From: Geomonas propionica
GTDB lineage: Bacteria > Desulfobacterota > Desulfuromonadia > Geobacterales > Geobacteraceae
Reading direction: 5' to 3'
NCBI RefSeq assembly: GCF_016458235.1
Contig: NZ_JAEMHK010000007.1
Coordinates: 186,001 to 250,000, forward strand
Length of the DNA: 64,000 nt
The notes below the pieces were generated by a model. It had not been told where the DNA came from. It saw nothing but the letters and a program-made list of their open reading frames with translations, and did no database searches. A program made the position numbers and the translations under genes. Shown in pieces: positions 28,829-36,765 of this stretch. Within the stretch, counting starts at the first letter, position 1. Every line of letters starts with the position of its first letter.

Positions 28829-30070
28829 TTAGGAACAGCACCTTATGCCGACCTCCCCCTCGCTCAGCAGGTCAACTTCCCTCATCAATGCCAGGTCGAC
28901 TTCGCTCCCGGCGGGGATGAAGGTGGCATCGCAGGGTAGGGCGGCCAGGGCGTCGCACCTGGTCATGGTGCTCAGGATGGCGGTGTGCTGTTCGCCGGCG
29001 CAGTAGGCGACGTGCCGGCCGTGGCGCTTCTTCACGGTGACCCTGATGAAGTGCAGCTTGCCCGGCTTCTTGTGCGCGTCCTCGGCCAGTATCCCTTTTA
29101 CGAAGGGGGGAAGCACCCGGTGGTGCCCCATCATCTTCAGGAGGGCGGGCTTCACCAACAGCTCGAAGGTCACCATGGTGGAAACCGGGTTGCCGGGGAG
29201 CGAGAAGATCGGTTTTCCCTGCCATACCGAGAAGGCGGTGGGGCCGCCCGGCTTCATCCCGATCTTCCAGAACAGTTCTTCCGCGCCGAGGCTCGCGGCG
29301 ACCTCCCTGACCAGGTCGCGGTCTCCGGCGGAGACGCCTGCCGAGGTGATCAGGGCGTCGCAGCAAAGTCCCTCCTGCATCTTGTCCCGGTGGCTCTGCA
29401 GGTTGTCCCGCGCTATCCCGAGCAGGACCGGTTCCGCTCCGGCCTCGCGCACGGCGGCGGCAAGCGACAGGGCGTTGGAGTTGATCACCTTGCCCGCTCT
29501 CGGACTTTCGCCCAGCTCGATGAGTTCGTCTCCGGTAGAAAGGATCGCCACGCGCGCCTTGCGGTATACCGGCACCAGCGCCTGTCCCATGGCCGCCAGC
29601 ATGCCGATCTCGGCGGGCCGGATCTGGCTGCCGGCAGGGAGGACCTGGGTGCCGCAGGCCACGTCGCTACCTCTGACCCGGACGTGCTGTTTGGGGAGCG
29701 CCCGCTGCTGGATGACGACCTGGTCCCCTTCCTGCTCGGTCTCTTCGATGGGCACCACGGCGTTGCAGCCGGGGGGGATGGGGGCGCCGGTCATGATCCG
29801 GACCGCGCAGCCGACGCTTACCGCGGGGCATTGCTCCTCACCGGCAGGCAGGAAGCCGGTGATGTTGAGACGGGTGGGACTCGAGGTGCAATCGGCGGCG
29901 TGCACGGCATAGCCGTCCATGGCCGAATTGTCGTACTGCGGCAGGTCCCAGGGGGCCATGATGTCCGTGCTAACCACGCGCCCCAGGGCGTCGGACAGCA
30001 GGACGTTCTCTTCACCCAACGGGGCGACGTGGGCCAGGATGATGCCTCGCGCTTCTTCAAAGCTTGGCAT
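28829..30070 (-). CDS. moeA: Molybdopterin molybdenumtransferase (MoeA)
   Basis: A 413-residue MoeA. DNSAMDGYAV, RIMTGAPIPPGCNAVVPIEE, ILSTGDELIELGE, NSNALSLAAAVREAGAE, TSAGVSAGDRDLVREVA and FSLPGNPVSTMVTFELLVKPAL are the family motifs in order. It inserts molybdate, or in this context possibly tungstate, into adenylated pterin. It is the last gene of the AOR cluster, after the MoaD-like and ThiF-like genes, which argues for a dedicated tungsten-cofactor role. The start has GAGGTG upstream and removes 21 unlikely leading residues. Confidence 0.94.
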   Translation of the reverse strand: MPSFEEARGIILAHVAPLGEENVLLSDALGRVVSTDIMAPWDLPQYDNSAMDGYAVHAADCTSSPTRLNITGFLPAGEEQCPAVSVGCAVRIMTGAPIPPGCNAVVPIEETEQEGDQVVIQQRALPKQHVRVRGSDVACGTQVLPAGSQIRPAEIGMLAAMGQALVPVYRKARVAILSTGDELIELGESPRAGKVINSNALSLAAAVREAGAEPVLLGIARDNLQSHRDKMQEGLCCDALITSAGVSAGDRDLVREVAASLGAEELFWKIGMKPGGPTAFSVWQGKPIFSLPGNPVSTMVTFELLVKPALLKMMGHHRVLPPFVKGILAEDAHKKPGKLHFIRVTVKKRHGRHVAYCAGEQHTAILSTMTRCDALAALPCDATFIPAGSEVDLALMREVDLLSEGEVGIRCCS

Positions 30071-30144
30071 GATGCACCTCGGTGCTCTATGCGGCGTCGT
30101 CGACGGCGTCGCTCTTTTTTTTAGCGGCAGCATTGCCGCTTTGA

Positions 30145-30185
30145 TTCTCCCTCACCCCAGCCCTCTCCCGAGGGCGAGGGGGGCA
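30145..30185. repeat. Dispersed GC-rich palindrome
   Basis: CCCTCTCCCGAGGGCGAGGGG, with CCTCACCCCAG to its left; same family as at 2508, 28401 and 39150. Confidence 0.65.
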
Positions 30186-30191
30186 GAGCGA

Positions 30192-31043
30192 TTAGGCCGC
30201 GTCCACCAGGGTTACCACGACCGGCGCGTAGGAGATCTCCTGCATCTCCATTTCCAGCAGGTCGATGGAGAGCTTGCGGTTCCTGAGCGGCTCCCCCGTG
30301 CCCAGCAGTATCTTGCAGACTTCGGCGACTTCGAGGCTTGCCACCACGGCCGGGGTGAAGGAGGGATTGCCGAGCTGCTGCTCGATCCCCTTGCCCGCTA
30401 CATAATGGCGATAGATCTGCTGCACCGTGGTCTCGCCGGGGAACTGGGAGGCGACGTGGCCGTACCAGCCGCCGATGGCGCCGTGGACCATGGGGATTCC
30501 GGCGGTGTTGCAGACCTCCGCCAACTCCAGCCGGTAAGGGATGCTATCCAGCGCGTCCACCGCCACGTGCGCTCCGGCCAAAAGCTCCAAGCCGTTGGCA
30601 AGGCAGAAGGCGTCCTGGATGGCGGTGACCGTGACGGCGGGATTGATCTGCGCCAGCCGTTCGGCCGCCGCCTCAACCTTGGGCTGACCCAGGGAGGCCG
30701 GGGTGGAGAGGATCTGCCGGTTCAGGTTGTGTTCTTCGAAGATGTCCGGGTCGATGGCGACGATCTGCCCGACCCCGAGCCGTGCCAGTTCTTCCAGGAC
30801 GTATCCCCCCAGGCCGCCGCAGCCGATTACCGCCACGCGGCTTTTGAACAGGCGCAGTTGCTGTTCGATCTGGATCATGTTCCGGTTGCGCTGGTACCGC
30901 GCCGGGAACAGCCCGTTTTGCAGGGCGAGCAGCTCGACCGCGGCGTGGCTCAGCTTGAAGCGCTTCGCGGTGGCGTCCTGGGCGCTCCAGGGGAGCAGGC
31001 CGTCCTTGGTCTGTTCTTTCAGAAAAGTGATGACCTTGCGCAT
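30192..31043 (-). CDS. ThiF/MoeB-type E1-like adenylyltransferase
   Basis: A 283-residue protein. VAVIGCGGLGGYVLEELARLGVG is the ATP-binding loop, DPDIFEEHNLNRQIL the conserved Asp and Arg/Asn/Gln segment and AVDALDSIPYRLELAEVC the adenylation region. An N-terminal helical extension of about 65 residues precedes the fold. It lacks the rhodanese domain of some MoeB proteins. It should adenylate the C-terminal Gly of a ubiquitin-like sulfur carrier; the MoaD-like gene two bases upstream is the obvious partner. Zinc-site Cys pairs typical of MoeB are not evident, which is unusual for the family. Confidence 0.87.
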   Translation of the reverse strand: MRKVITFLKEQTKDGLLPWSAQDATAKRFKLSHAAVELLALQNGLFPARYQRNRNMIQIEQQLRLFKSRVAVIGCGGLGGYVLEELARLGVGQIVAIDPDIFEEHNLNRQILSTPASLGQPKVEAAAERLAQINPAVTVTAIQDAFCLANGLELLAGAHVAVDALDSIPYRLELAEVCNTAGIPMVHGAIGGWYGHVASQFPGETTVQQIYRHYVAGKGIEQQLGNPSFTPAVVASLEVAEVCKILLGTGEPLRNRKLSIDLLEMEMQEISYAPVVVTLVDAA

Positions 31044-31044
31044 A

Positions 31045-31269
31045 TCAGCCTCCTCCGACCAGGGGAAAGAGCGAAAGAATATCGCCGTGGCTCAACGTGC
31101 TGTCCAGTTCACCGTGCCGTCCGTTCAGCATCACGATGCCGATTTCTTCCTCGGTGAGTCCCAGGGAAAGCACCACCTGGCGCACCTCGGTCCCTTCGGC
31201 GAGTTCCTGCTCGGCGATCTTGAACCTGCCGTTTCTGAATGTGGCGAAAAGCTTGAGTGTTATCTTCAT
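31045..31269 (-). CDS. MoaD/ThiS-like sulfur carrier
   Basis: A 74-residue beta-grasp protein starting MKITLKLFATFRNGRF and ending FPLVGGG, with the C-terminal di-Gly that is adenylated and thiocarboxylated. It should deliver sulfur for the dithiolene of molybdopterin; in this cluster it may be a specialised MoaD for the tungsten enzyme. No moaE is in the window. The start is set by AGGTG and the family N-terminus. Confidence 0.85.
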   Translation of the reverse strand: MKITLKLFATFRNGRFKIAEQELAEGTEVRQVVLSLGLTEEEIGIVMLNGRHGELDSTLSHGDILSLFPLVGGG

Positions 31270-31296
31270 GCGGCACCTGCGTGTTTGGCTCAAACG

Positions 31297-31333
31297 GAAA
31301 AACCCGGCGTGACTTCCGTCACGCCGGGCAAAG
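31297..31333 (-). terminator. Terminator between aor and the moaD-like gene
   Basis: GCCCGGCGTGAC-ggaa-GTCACGCCGGG followed on the minus strand by TTTTTCCGTTT. It sits inside the same-direction cluster, so the enzyme message should be more abundant than the cofactor-gene message. Confidence 0.85.
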
Positions 31334-31340
31334 GTGGTTC

Positions 31341-33071
31341 CTAGAAGTTCCAGAACTCGTCGATTTCCTCGTCGGTGAAGTCCCACACCGCGTTGTGCGG
31401 CGCGACCGGTTCGGTCTTGAAGAAGTCCGGCAGGCGGTCGTGGACGTTAGTGAGGCCGGCCTTCTGGTTGAAGTCGCGCTCCAGTTTCAGGATGTACTTG
31501 CCCAGGTTGGTGACGTCGTCGCCGGTGAGGGCGATGCCGAAGCGGGCGTTGATCATGTCGATCAGGGCCGGCAGGCACTCCGGGATGTCCAGCGCCGGGA
31601 AGGCGACGAAGATGCACATACCGGTGGAGTCAACCGCGGCGGTTGCGATCTGCAGGTTGCGGGAAAGCTCGACCTGGCCCTCTTTCTTGAGCGGATCCAC
31701 GTAGCCGCCGACGTTCAGGATGTTGGTGGCGATGGTGTAGCCGGAGGTGTGGTCGGCGCCCATGGTGGAGGTGGCGTAGGTGATGCCGATGCCCTTGACG
31801 GAACGCGGGTCGTAAGCCGGGATGCCCTGGTTCTTGACGACCGGTACGCGGGTCACGCCGTAGGTGCGGCCGACGGAGCCTGCGCCGCCGCCCAGGATGC
31901 GGCCGAGGGCGGTACCCTTGCCGATCTCGTCGGTCAGCAGGCGGAGCATCTCCTTGGAGTCGCCCCACTTCAGGATGCCGGCTTCCATGGCCACGCCGAA
32001 CATGACTGCGGTTTCGATGGAGTCGATCCCGATGTCGTCCATCAGGTTGTCGGCGCGTGCGATGTCGTCCAGGTTGTCGATGCAGCAGTCAGCGCCCAGG
32101 CCCCAGATGGTCTCGTACTCGAAGCCGGATGTGACGTATTTGCCATCCTTGTCGTGATAGACCTGCGAGCACTGGATGATGCAGCCGGCATGGCAGCCGT
32201 GTTTGGGCTTGCCGCCGCGCTCCACGATGGTGTCGTGCATGGTCTCGCCGGAGATCTTGTCATGGGCTTCGAACTGGCCGGTGGTGAAGTTCCTGGTCGG
32301 CAGGCCGCCCGCCTCGTTGAGGATGTTGACCAGGACGTTGGTGCCGTAGGTCGGGAGACCTTCGCCGGAAACCGGGTGGTCGAGAAGCGCCTTGGAGAAC
32401 GCCCTTGCTGCGGTCTTGAATTTCTCCGGATCCGCGATGGTCACGGGTTTCGCGCCTTCGCCGTCGATGGAGATGAATTTGATCTGCTTGGAACCCATGA
32501 CCGCGCCCAGGCCGCCGCGGCCGTGGCTGCGGATCTTGCTGTCCGGGTCCTTGACGGAGATGTTGGCCGCGGTCATCTTCAGTTCGCCGGCCGGGCCGAT
32601 GGTGAGGACGCCGGTCTTTTTGCCCAGGCGGGCCTCGACCGCGTCGATCACGGCGAAGTTACCAAGGCCAAGCAGTTCCTTCTCTTCGTTGATGGTGACG
32701 CCGTTCAGGCCCACGGCCAGGTTGTACCAGGCGCCGGTTTTCGGTGCGCCCTCGATGATGATGGCCTTGATGCCGAGTTTCGCCAGCATCTGTGCCGCGG
32801 TGCCGCCTGCGTTGGACTCCTTGATGCCGCCGGTGAGCGGGCTCTTGGCGCCTGCGGAGAGGCGGCCGGAGTTGGCCGCTGCGGTGCCGGTCAGAAGGCC
32901 CGGTGCGAAGACCAGTTTGTTGTCGGCGGAAAGCGCGTGGCAGGTCGGCGGTACTTCGGCGGCCACGATGGTGGAGGTGAGGCCACGGCCACCCAGGCCT
33001 GCCCATGCTGCCGGAACTGCTTCGATCTTGGTGGTGAGGTCGGTCATGTTGACGCGAAAAATCTTATCCAT
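31341..33071 (-). CDS. aor: Tungsten-containing aldehyde ferredoxin oxidoreductase
   Basis: A 576-residue AOR-family protein. GGRGLTSTIVAAEV and SRLSAG-like NSGRLSAGAKSPLTGG bind the pterins of the N-terminal domain; HGCHAGCIIQC (C-x3-C-x3-C) plus a downstream Cys in STGMCIFVAF hold the [4Fe-4S] cluster. RGGLGAVMGSKQIK and GADHTSGYT are family motifs. AOR oxidises aldehydes to acids with ferredoxin, or the reverse, using a tungsten bis-pterin. It follows the iron alcohol dehydrogenase, so the pair can interconvert alcohol, aldehyde and acid. ATG 33071 is preferred over a TTG at 33080. Confidence 0.94.
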   Translation of the reverse strand: MDKIFRVNMTDLTTKIEAVPAAWAGLGGRGLTSTIVAAEVPPTCHALSADNKLVFAPGLLTGTAAANSGRLSAGAKSPLTGGIKESNAGGTAAQMLAKLGIKAIIIEGAPKTGAWYNLAVGLNGVTINEEKELLGLGNFAVIDAVEARLGKKTGVLTIGPAGELKMTAANISVKDPDSKIRSHGRGGLGAVMGSKQIKFISIDGEGAKPVTIADPEKFKTAARAFSKALLDHPVSGEGLPTYGTNVLVNILNEAGGLPTRNFTTGQFEAHDKISGETMHDTIVERGGKPKHGCHAGCIIQCSQVYHDKDGKYVTSGFEYETIWGLGADCCIDNLDDIARADNLMDDIGIDSIETAVMFGVAMEAGILKWGDSKEMLRLLTDEIGKGTALGRILGGGAGSVGRTYGVTRVPVVKNQGIPAYDPRSVKGIGITYATSTMGADHTSGYTIATNILNVGGYVDPLKKEGQVELSRNLQIATAAVDSTGMCIFVAFPALDIPECLPALIDMINARFGIALTGDDVTNLGKYILKLERDFNQKAGLTNVHDRLPDFFKTEPVAPHNAVWDFTDEEIDEFWNF

Positions 33072-33104
33072 GCTTTTCAAGCTCCCTGTTTTTGTTTAGT
33101 TTTA

Positions 33105-33222
33105 CCGGCAGTACGACCGCCGGGACTCCTTTCCAAGAGGGAGGCCCCGCCGTTTCCAGCGAAACCCGTTGGCCTGGAGCCATGAGGGGAGGTCCCTTTT
33201 AGGCTGCGACGGCTCGGAGATT
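33105..33222 (-). promoter_or_regulatory. Moco/Tuco-family riboswitch ahead of aor
   Basis: Read on the minus strand, CTCCGAGCC (33219-33211) begins the element. AAAGGGACCTCCCC (33199-33186) can pair with GGGGCCTCCCTCTT (about 33149-33136). GCCTCCC-TCTT-GGAAAGGAGT ends at 33125, followed by CCCGGC. GCCTCCC followed by GGAAAGG is a hallmark I recall from the Moco RNA of the E. coli moaA leader. The position in the leader of a tungsten enzyme gene fits a molybdenum- or tungsten-cofactor sensor. A covariance-model search would settle it. Confidence 0.68.
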
Positions 33223-33335
33223 TTTGATGCGTGACTGACCCGACACCGCTTACGCATCTCTTGCATGTGTTCGGACCTGCGCGCCGGTTGGGGCCGCAGG
33301 CGGTGTTGCCTTTACCCGCTAGAAGCGGGAAGTGC

Positions 33336-33410
33336 GGGGGCGAATGATTATTCGCCCCTACAGGTGTTCGTGCCGTTGCCCCTTCCCCCGGAGGGGAGGG
33401 GCATTGGGCC
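33336..33410. repeat. Two dispersed repeats between adh and aor
   Basis: GGGGCGAAT-gatt-ATTCGCCCC with TACAGGTG (33337-33366), identical to 28473-28502, followed by a GCCCCTTCCCCCGGAGGGGAG palindrome (about 33377-33403). The 345-base gap 33072-33416 contains these, the riboswitch and a GATGCGT/ACGCATC inverted repeat (33226-33258). Confidence 0.75.
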
Positions 33411-33416
33411 TATCTA

Positions 33417-34580
33417 CTACATTGCGTCCTTGAAGATCTGGACGACCTGCTCGAGGGTCGCTTTGCGCGGGTTGGTGAACTGGCAAGCGTCCTTCTTCGC
33501 GTTCTCTGCCATGACGGTCAGGTCCTCTTCCTTGACATTGAGGGCCTTGAGGCCGGTCGGGATGCCGATGGAAGCGGAGAGGGTGCGGATCCTGTCGATC
33601 GCTTTCTGGCCGGCTTCGGTCACGGACAGGCCGTCGACGTTCTCGCCCAGGGCTTTCGCGATGTCAGCGAAACGCTTCGGGCAGGCGATCAGGTTGTACT
33701 GGCTGACTGCCGGCAGCAGGATGGCGTTGCAGACGCCGTGCGGCAGGTTGTAGAAGCCGCCCAGCTGGTGAGCCATGGAGTGGACGTAGCCCAGGGAAGC
33801 GTTGTTGAACGCCATGCCGGCCAGGTACTCGGCGTATGCCATCTTGTCGCGTGCCTCGAGGTCTTCGCCGTTGGCGACTGCCTTGGAAAGGAACTCGGCG
33901 ATCAGTTCGATGGCCTTGATGGCGCATGCGTCGGTGATCGGGGTGGCGATGGTGGAGACGTATGCCTCGACCGCGTGGGTCAGTGCGTCCATGCCGGTTG
34001 CAGCGGTCAAAGCTGCCGGCTTGCCGACCATGAGCAGCGGATCGTTGATGGCGATGTTCGGAGTGCAGCGCCAGTCGACGATGGCCATCTTCACGTGGGT
34101 GTCGGTGTTGGTGATGATGCAGAAGCGGGTCATTTCGGAAGCGGTGCCGGCGGTGGTGTTGATGGCTACGAATGCCGGCATGGATTTGGTGGACTTGTTC
34201 ACGCCTTCGAAGTCGCGGATGTGGCCGCCGTTGCCGATGACCAGGCCGATGCCCTTACCACAGTCGTGGGAGGAGCCGCCGCCCAGGGAGATGATCGCGT
34301 CGCAGCCGTTTTCCTGGTACACCTTGACGCCGTCGTGCACGTTGACGTCGGTCGGGTTCGGCTCGGCGCCGTCGAAGATAACGGCTTTAACGCCGGCAGC
34401 TTCCACCTGCTCCTTGATTTTGTCAGCAACGCCCATGGCCGAGAGGCCTTTGTCGGTGACGATCAGCGCTTTGGATGCGCCCAGTGCCTTAACCTGCTCG
34501 CCGGTTTCCTTAGCGGAACCAACGCCCATCAGCGATACCGTCGGAATGTAGAAACCGTAAGTCTGCTCTCCTAATGCCAT
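33417..34580 (-). CDS. Iron-containing alcohol dehydrogenase
   Basis: A 387-residue group III alcohol dehydrogenase. GGGSSHDCGKGIGLV is the NAD loop, and TTAGTASEMTRFCII follows. The iron ligands are expected in GMDALTHAVEAYVS (Asp upstream and His) and in HSMAHQLGGFYNLPHGVCNAILLP (two His). Substrates may be primary alcohols or, in the 1,3-propanediol subfamily, 3-hydroxyaldehydes. The start at 34580 has AGGGGG at ideal spacing; ATG 34586 is nearly as good. It is first in the AOR cluster and has a sigma-54 promoter. Confidence 0.94.
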   Translation of the reverse strand: MALGEQTYGFYIPTVSLMGVGSAKETGEQVKALGASKALIVTDKGLSAMGVADKIKEQVEAAGVKAVIFDGAEPNPTDVNVHDGVKVYQENGCDAIISLGGGSSHDCGKGIGLVIGNGGHIRDFEGVNKSTKSMPAFVAINTTAGTASEMTRFCIITNTDTHVKMAIVDWRCTPNIAINDPLLMVGKPAALTAATGMDALTHAVEAYVSTIATPITDACAIKAIELIAEFLSKAVANGEDLEARDKMAYAEYLAGMAFNNASLGYVHSMAHQLGGFYNLPHGVCNAILLPAVSQYNLIACPKRFADIAKALGENVDGLSVTEAGQKAIDRIRTLSASIGIPTGLKALNVKEEDLTVMAENAKKDACQFTNPRKATLEQVVQIFKDAM

Positions 34581-34682
34581 TTTCATTTCCCCCTGTTGTT
34601 TTTCCGGGCTTTGACCCGGTTCTTTTGTGTTTAAGAAATGATGCCATGCTGCATACACTTTCCTAAAACGGTTTTCTACGTT

Positions 34683-34702
34683 ATCGCAAAGGGCGTACCA
34701 GA
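34683..34702 (-). promoter_or_regulatory. Sigma-54 promoter for the adh-aor cluster
   Basis: The minus strand reads CTGGTACGCCCTTTGCG: GG at 34699-34698 and GC at 34687-34686 are separated by exactly 10 bases. It has one mismatch to TGGCACG-N4-TTGC. Transcription would start near 34675, 95 bases ahead of the dehydrogenase ATG. Confidence 0.7.
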
Positions 34703-34828
34703 ATTTGCCGTAAACACAATTTTTCGGGATATCGAATAATATTCACAAGATACCGTATACTTAACTGCCGCTGTGTTTACCGCCCCCGCACCCCCTTCCC
34801 AAGTTGCGTCCTCAAATCGAACAGTTGC

Positions 34829-34868
34829 GCCGTTCCACAATGGCACATTTGCTCTTTTGTGGAACGGC
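34829..34868. promoter_or_regulatory. 12-bp inverted repeat, candidate enhancer-binding-protein site
   Basis: GCCGTTCCACAA and its exact complement, separated by 16 bases. Its centre is about 175 bases upstream of the predicted sigma-54 start, the usual place for an upstream activator site. There is no T-tract, so a terminator is unlikely. It could also serve moaA, about 200 bases to the right. The 489-base gap 34581-35069 holds this, the sigma-54 promoter and no convincing gene. Confidence 0.65.
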
Positions 34869-35069
34869 CGTTTTGATCAGGCAACCGAGCTCGCACGCCC
34901 CGCACGTTTGTTGAATTCACCATGACAAAAATTGGTTCGTTTCCCATGTATTCACCAGCTTAGTTGCTCCCTCATTAGTGGGTGAGCTCCCTTTTTGCTC
35001 CGAATCGGGACAATTGGTATCGATATTGCCTTTGTATACGGCGAGGCGTGTTTCCGAAGGGAGTAAGAC

Positions 35070-36050
35070 ATGGCACTGATCGATACCTATGGCAGGCGGA
35101 TCAACTACTTAAGACTCTCGGTCACCGACCGCTGCAACATGCGCTGCTGCTACTGCATGCCGGCGCAGGGGGTGGCGAAGCTCGAGCATAAAGAGATGCT
35201 GAGCTACGAGGACCTCTATCGCGTCTCCGCCGCGTGCGTGGAGCAGGGGATAGAGAAGATCAGGGTGACCGGCGGGGAACCGCTGGTACGGAGGGGACTG
35301 GTCGATTTCCTGGGGCGTCTCTCGGCGCTGCCGGGACTTAAGGAACTGGTGCTGACCACCAACGGTTTGCTGCTCGAGGAGCTGGCCCAGCCGCTCAAGG
35401 ATGCCGGGGTGGCCAGGCTCAACATCAGCCTCGACTCCCTGCAGCCGGAAACCTTCGCCAGGGTCACTCGCGGCGCGGACCTGAACCGGGTGCTGGCGGG
35501 GATCGATGCGGCACAGAAGGCGGGCTTCGGCCCGCTCAAGATCAACATGGTGGTGATGCGCGGCGTGAACGACCAGGAACTCCTGGACTTCGCGGCGCTC
35601 ACTCTGGACAAGCCGTACACCGTCCGTTTCATCGAGTACATGCCGACCCTCCAGGACGAGGGCTGGGGCGCCCAGAGCATGCCGGGGAGCGAGATCCTGG
35701 CTGCCATCGGCGAGCGCTATCCCCTGCTGCCGCTGGTGAGCTCGGAGATGGCGGGGCCGGCCAGGAACTACAAGATACAGGGAGCGGCGGGCGCCATCGG
35801 GATCATCACCCCGGTTTCCGGCCACTTCTGCGAGAGCTGCAACCGGATCAGGATCACGGCGACCGGCCGGGTGCGCGGCTGCCTCTTCTCGGAACAGGGG
35901 ACGGACCTGAAGCCGCTCCTGGCGTCGGAGGACCCCGAGGCCCTGCGGCAGACACTGCGCAGCATCGTGACCCAGAAGCCGGGTAGACACCACATCGCCG
36001 AGGAAGGGAACGAGCAGACGGTGGTGAACATGTCGAGGATCGGCGGGTAA
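35070..36050 (+). CDS. moaA: GTP 3',8-cyclase
   Basis: A 326-residue MoaA. The radical SAM cluster motif is VTDRCNMRCCYCMPAQG (C-x3-C-x2-C). The C-terminal cluster motif is CESCNRIRITATGRVRGCLF, and the protein ends RIGG, the di-Gly tail needed for activity. It converts GTP to 3',8-cyclo-7,8-dihydro-GTP, the first step of molybdopterin synthesis. GAAGGGAG precedes the ATG. It starts a plus-strand group with the MOSC protein and is divergent from the adh-aor cluster. Confidence 0.96.
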   Translation: MALIDTYGRRINYLRLSVTDRCNMRCCYCMPAQGVAKLEHKEMLSYEDLYRVSAACVEQGIEKIRVTGGEPLVRRGLVDFLGRLSALPGLKELVLTTNGLLLEELAQPLKDAGVARLNISLDSLQPETFARVTRGADLNRVLAGIDAAQKAGFGPLKINMVVMRGVNDQELLDFAALTLDKPYTVRFIEYMPTLQDEGWGAQSMPGSEILAAIGERYPLLPLVSSEMAGPARNYKIQGAAGAIGIITPVSGHFCESCNRIRITATGRVRGCLFSEQGTDLKPLLASEDPEALRQTLRSIVTQKPGRHHIAEEGNEQTVVNMSRIGG

Positions 36051-36063
36051 AAGACAGGGGATA

Positions 36064-36092
36064 GGGGACTGGCTCCGCAGGTGCCAGTCCCC
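36064..36092 (+). repeat. Hairpin GGGGACTGGC/GCCAGTCCCC after moaA
   Basis: Perfect 10-bp arms with a 9-base loop and no T-tract. It is related to the GGGACTAGGGG repeat family and may attenuate transcription into the MOSC gene. Confidence 0.55.
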
Positions 36093-36119
36093 CTAACGCT
36101 CCCCTAACACGGAGGAAAC

Positions 36120-36551
36120 ATGAGCGCATCGGTAGTGGCGGTCAACATAAGCCGCAATAAGGGCGAGAGGAAGAAGGCGGCGCCGGAGGCACACCTGCGG
36201 GAGAACTTCGGCATCATCGGTGACGGGCACGCGGGGGACTGGCATCGCCAGGTGAGCCTCTTGGCCCAGGAGAGCATAGACAAGATGGTGCAACTCGGGC
36301 TGTCGGTGGGCGCCGGCGACTTTGCCGAAAACATCACGACCCGGGGCATCGACCTCATGCACCTCCCCGTTGGTACCCGGCTCGGCATCGGTCCGGCGGT
36401 GCTGGAGATCTCCCAGATCGGGAAGGTATGCCACACCCGCTGCGCCATCTACTACCAGGCCGGCGACTGCGTCATGCCCAAAGAAGGTGTCTTTGCCACG
36501 GTAATTAGCGGCGGGGTGGTACGCCCCGAGGACGAGATCGAGCTGCTCTGA
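36120..36551 (+). CDS. MOSC domain protein
   Basis: A 143-residue stand-alone MOSC domain. GDGHAGDWHRQVSLLAQESID, GDFAENITTRGIDLMHLPVGTRL and IGKVCHTRCAIYYQAGDC-VMPKEGVFA match the family, including the conserved Cys. MOSC domains bind a pterin cofactor or carry sulfur for it (as in Moco sulfurase and YiiM/mARC). The position after moaA supports a role in molybdenum or tungsten cofactor handling. GGAGG precedes the ATG. Confidence 0.9.
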   Translation: MSASVVAVNISRNKGERKKAAPEAHLRENFGIIGDGHAGDWHRQVSLLAQESIDKMVQLGLSVGAGDFAENITTRGIDLMHLPVGTRLGIGPAVLEISQIGKVCHTRCAIYYQAGDCVMPKEGVFATVISGGVVRPEDEIELL

Positions 36552-36591
36552 ACGCAGCATATTTTCTAGACGAACAAGAAGGGGAGAAGTC

Positions 36592-36765
36592 ATGAAGGAC
36601 AGAAGCCAGAAAAAAGTGAACATCATCTCGATCCGTATGAGCGACGACGAGCGCGACGCAATTCAGAAGCTGATGGACAAGAGGGGGAAGAAGGCTTCCT
36701 TCATCATGCGCGAGGCGTTCGCACTGTTCAGGGAGCAGTGGGAGCTCACCAGGGTTAGCCACTAA
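36592..36765 (+). CDS. Small ribbon-helix-helix-like DNA-binding protein
   Basis: A 57-residue protein beginning MKDRSQKKVNIISIRMSDDE. VNIISIRM would be the beta strand, DERDAIQKLMDKR helix A and ASFIMREAFALFREQW helix B, the CopG/Arc-MetJ pattern. GGGGAG precedes the ATG. It is 40 bases after the MOSC gene, so it may regulate the cofactor genes or the EtfB-EtfA set that follows. No toxin partner is seen. Confidence 0.7.
   Translation: MKDRSQKKVNIISIRMSDDERDAIQKLMDKRGKKASFIMREAFALFREQWELTRVSH

Noticed and set aside
34841-34852. TGGCACATTTGC as a plus-strand sigma-54 promoter for moaA
   Set aside because: GG and GC are separated by 7 bases instead of 10, and the stretch is the spacer of the inverted repeat.
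34869-35069. Moco riboswitch ahead of moaA
   Set aside because: The GCCTCCC...GGAAAGG core is not present in this leader, unlike the aor leader.
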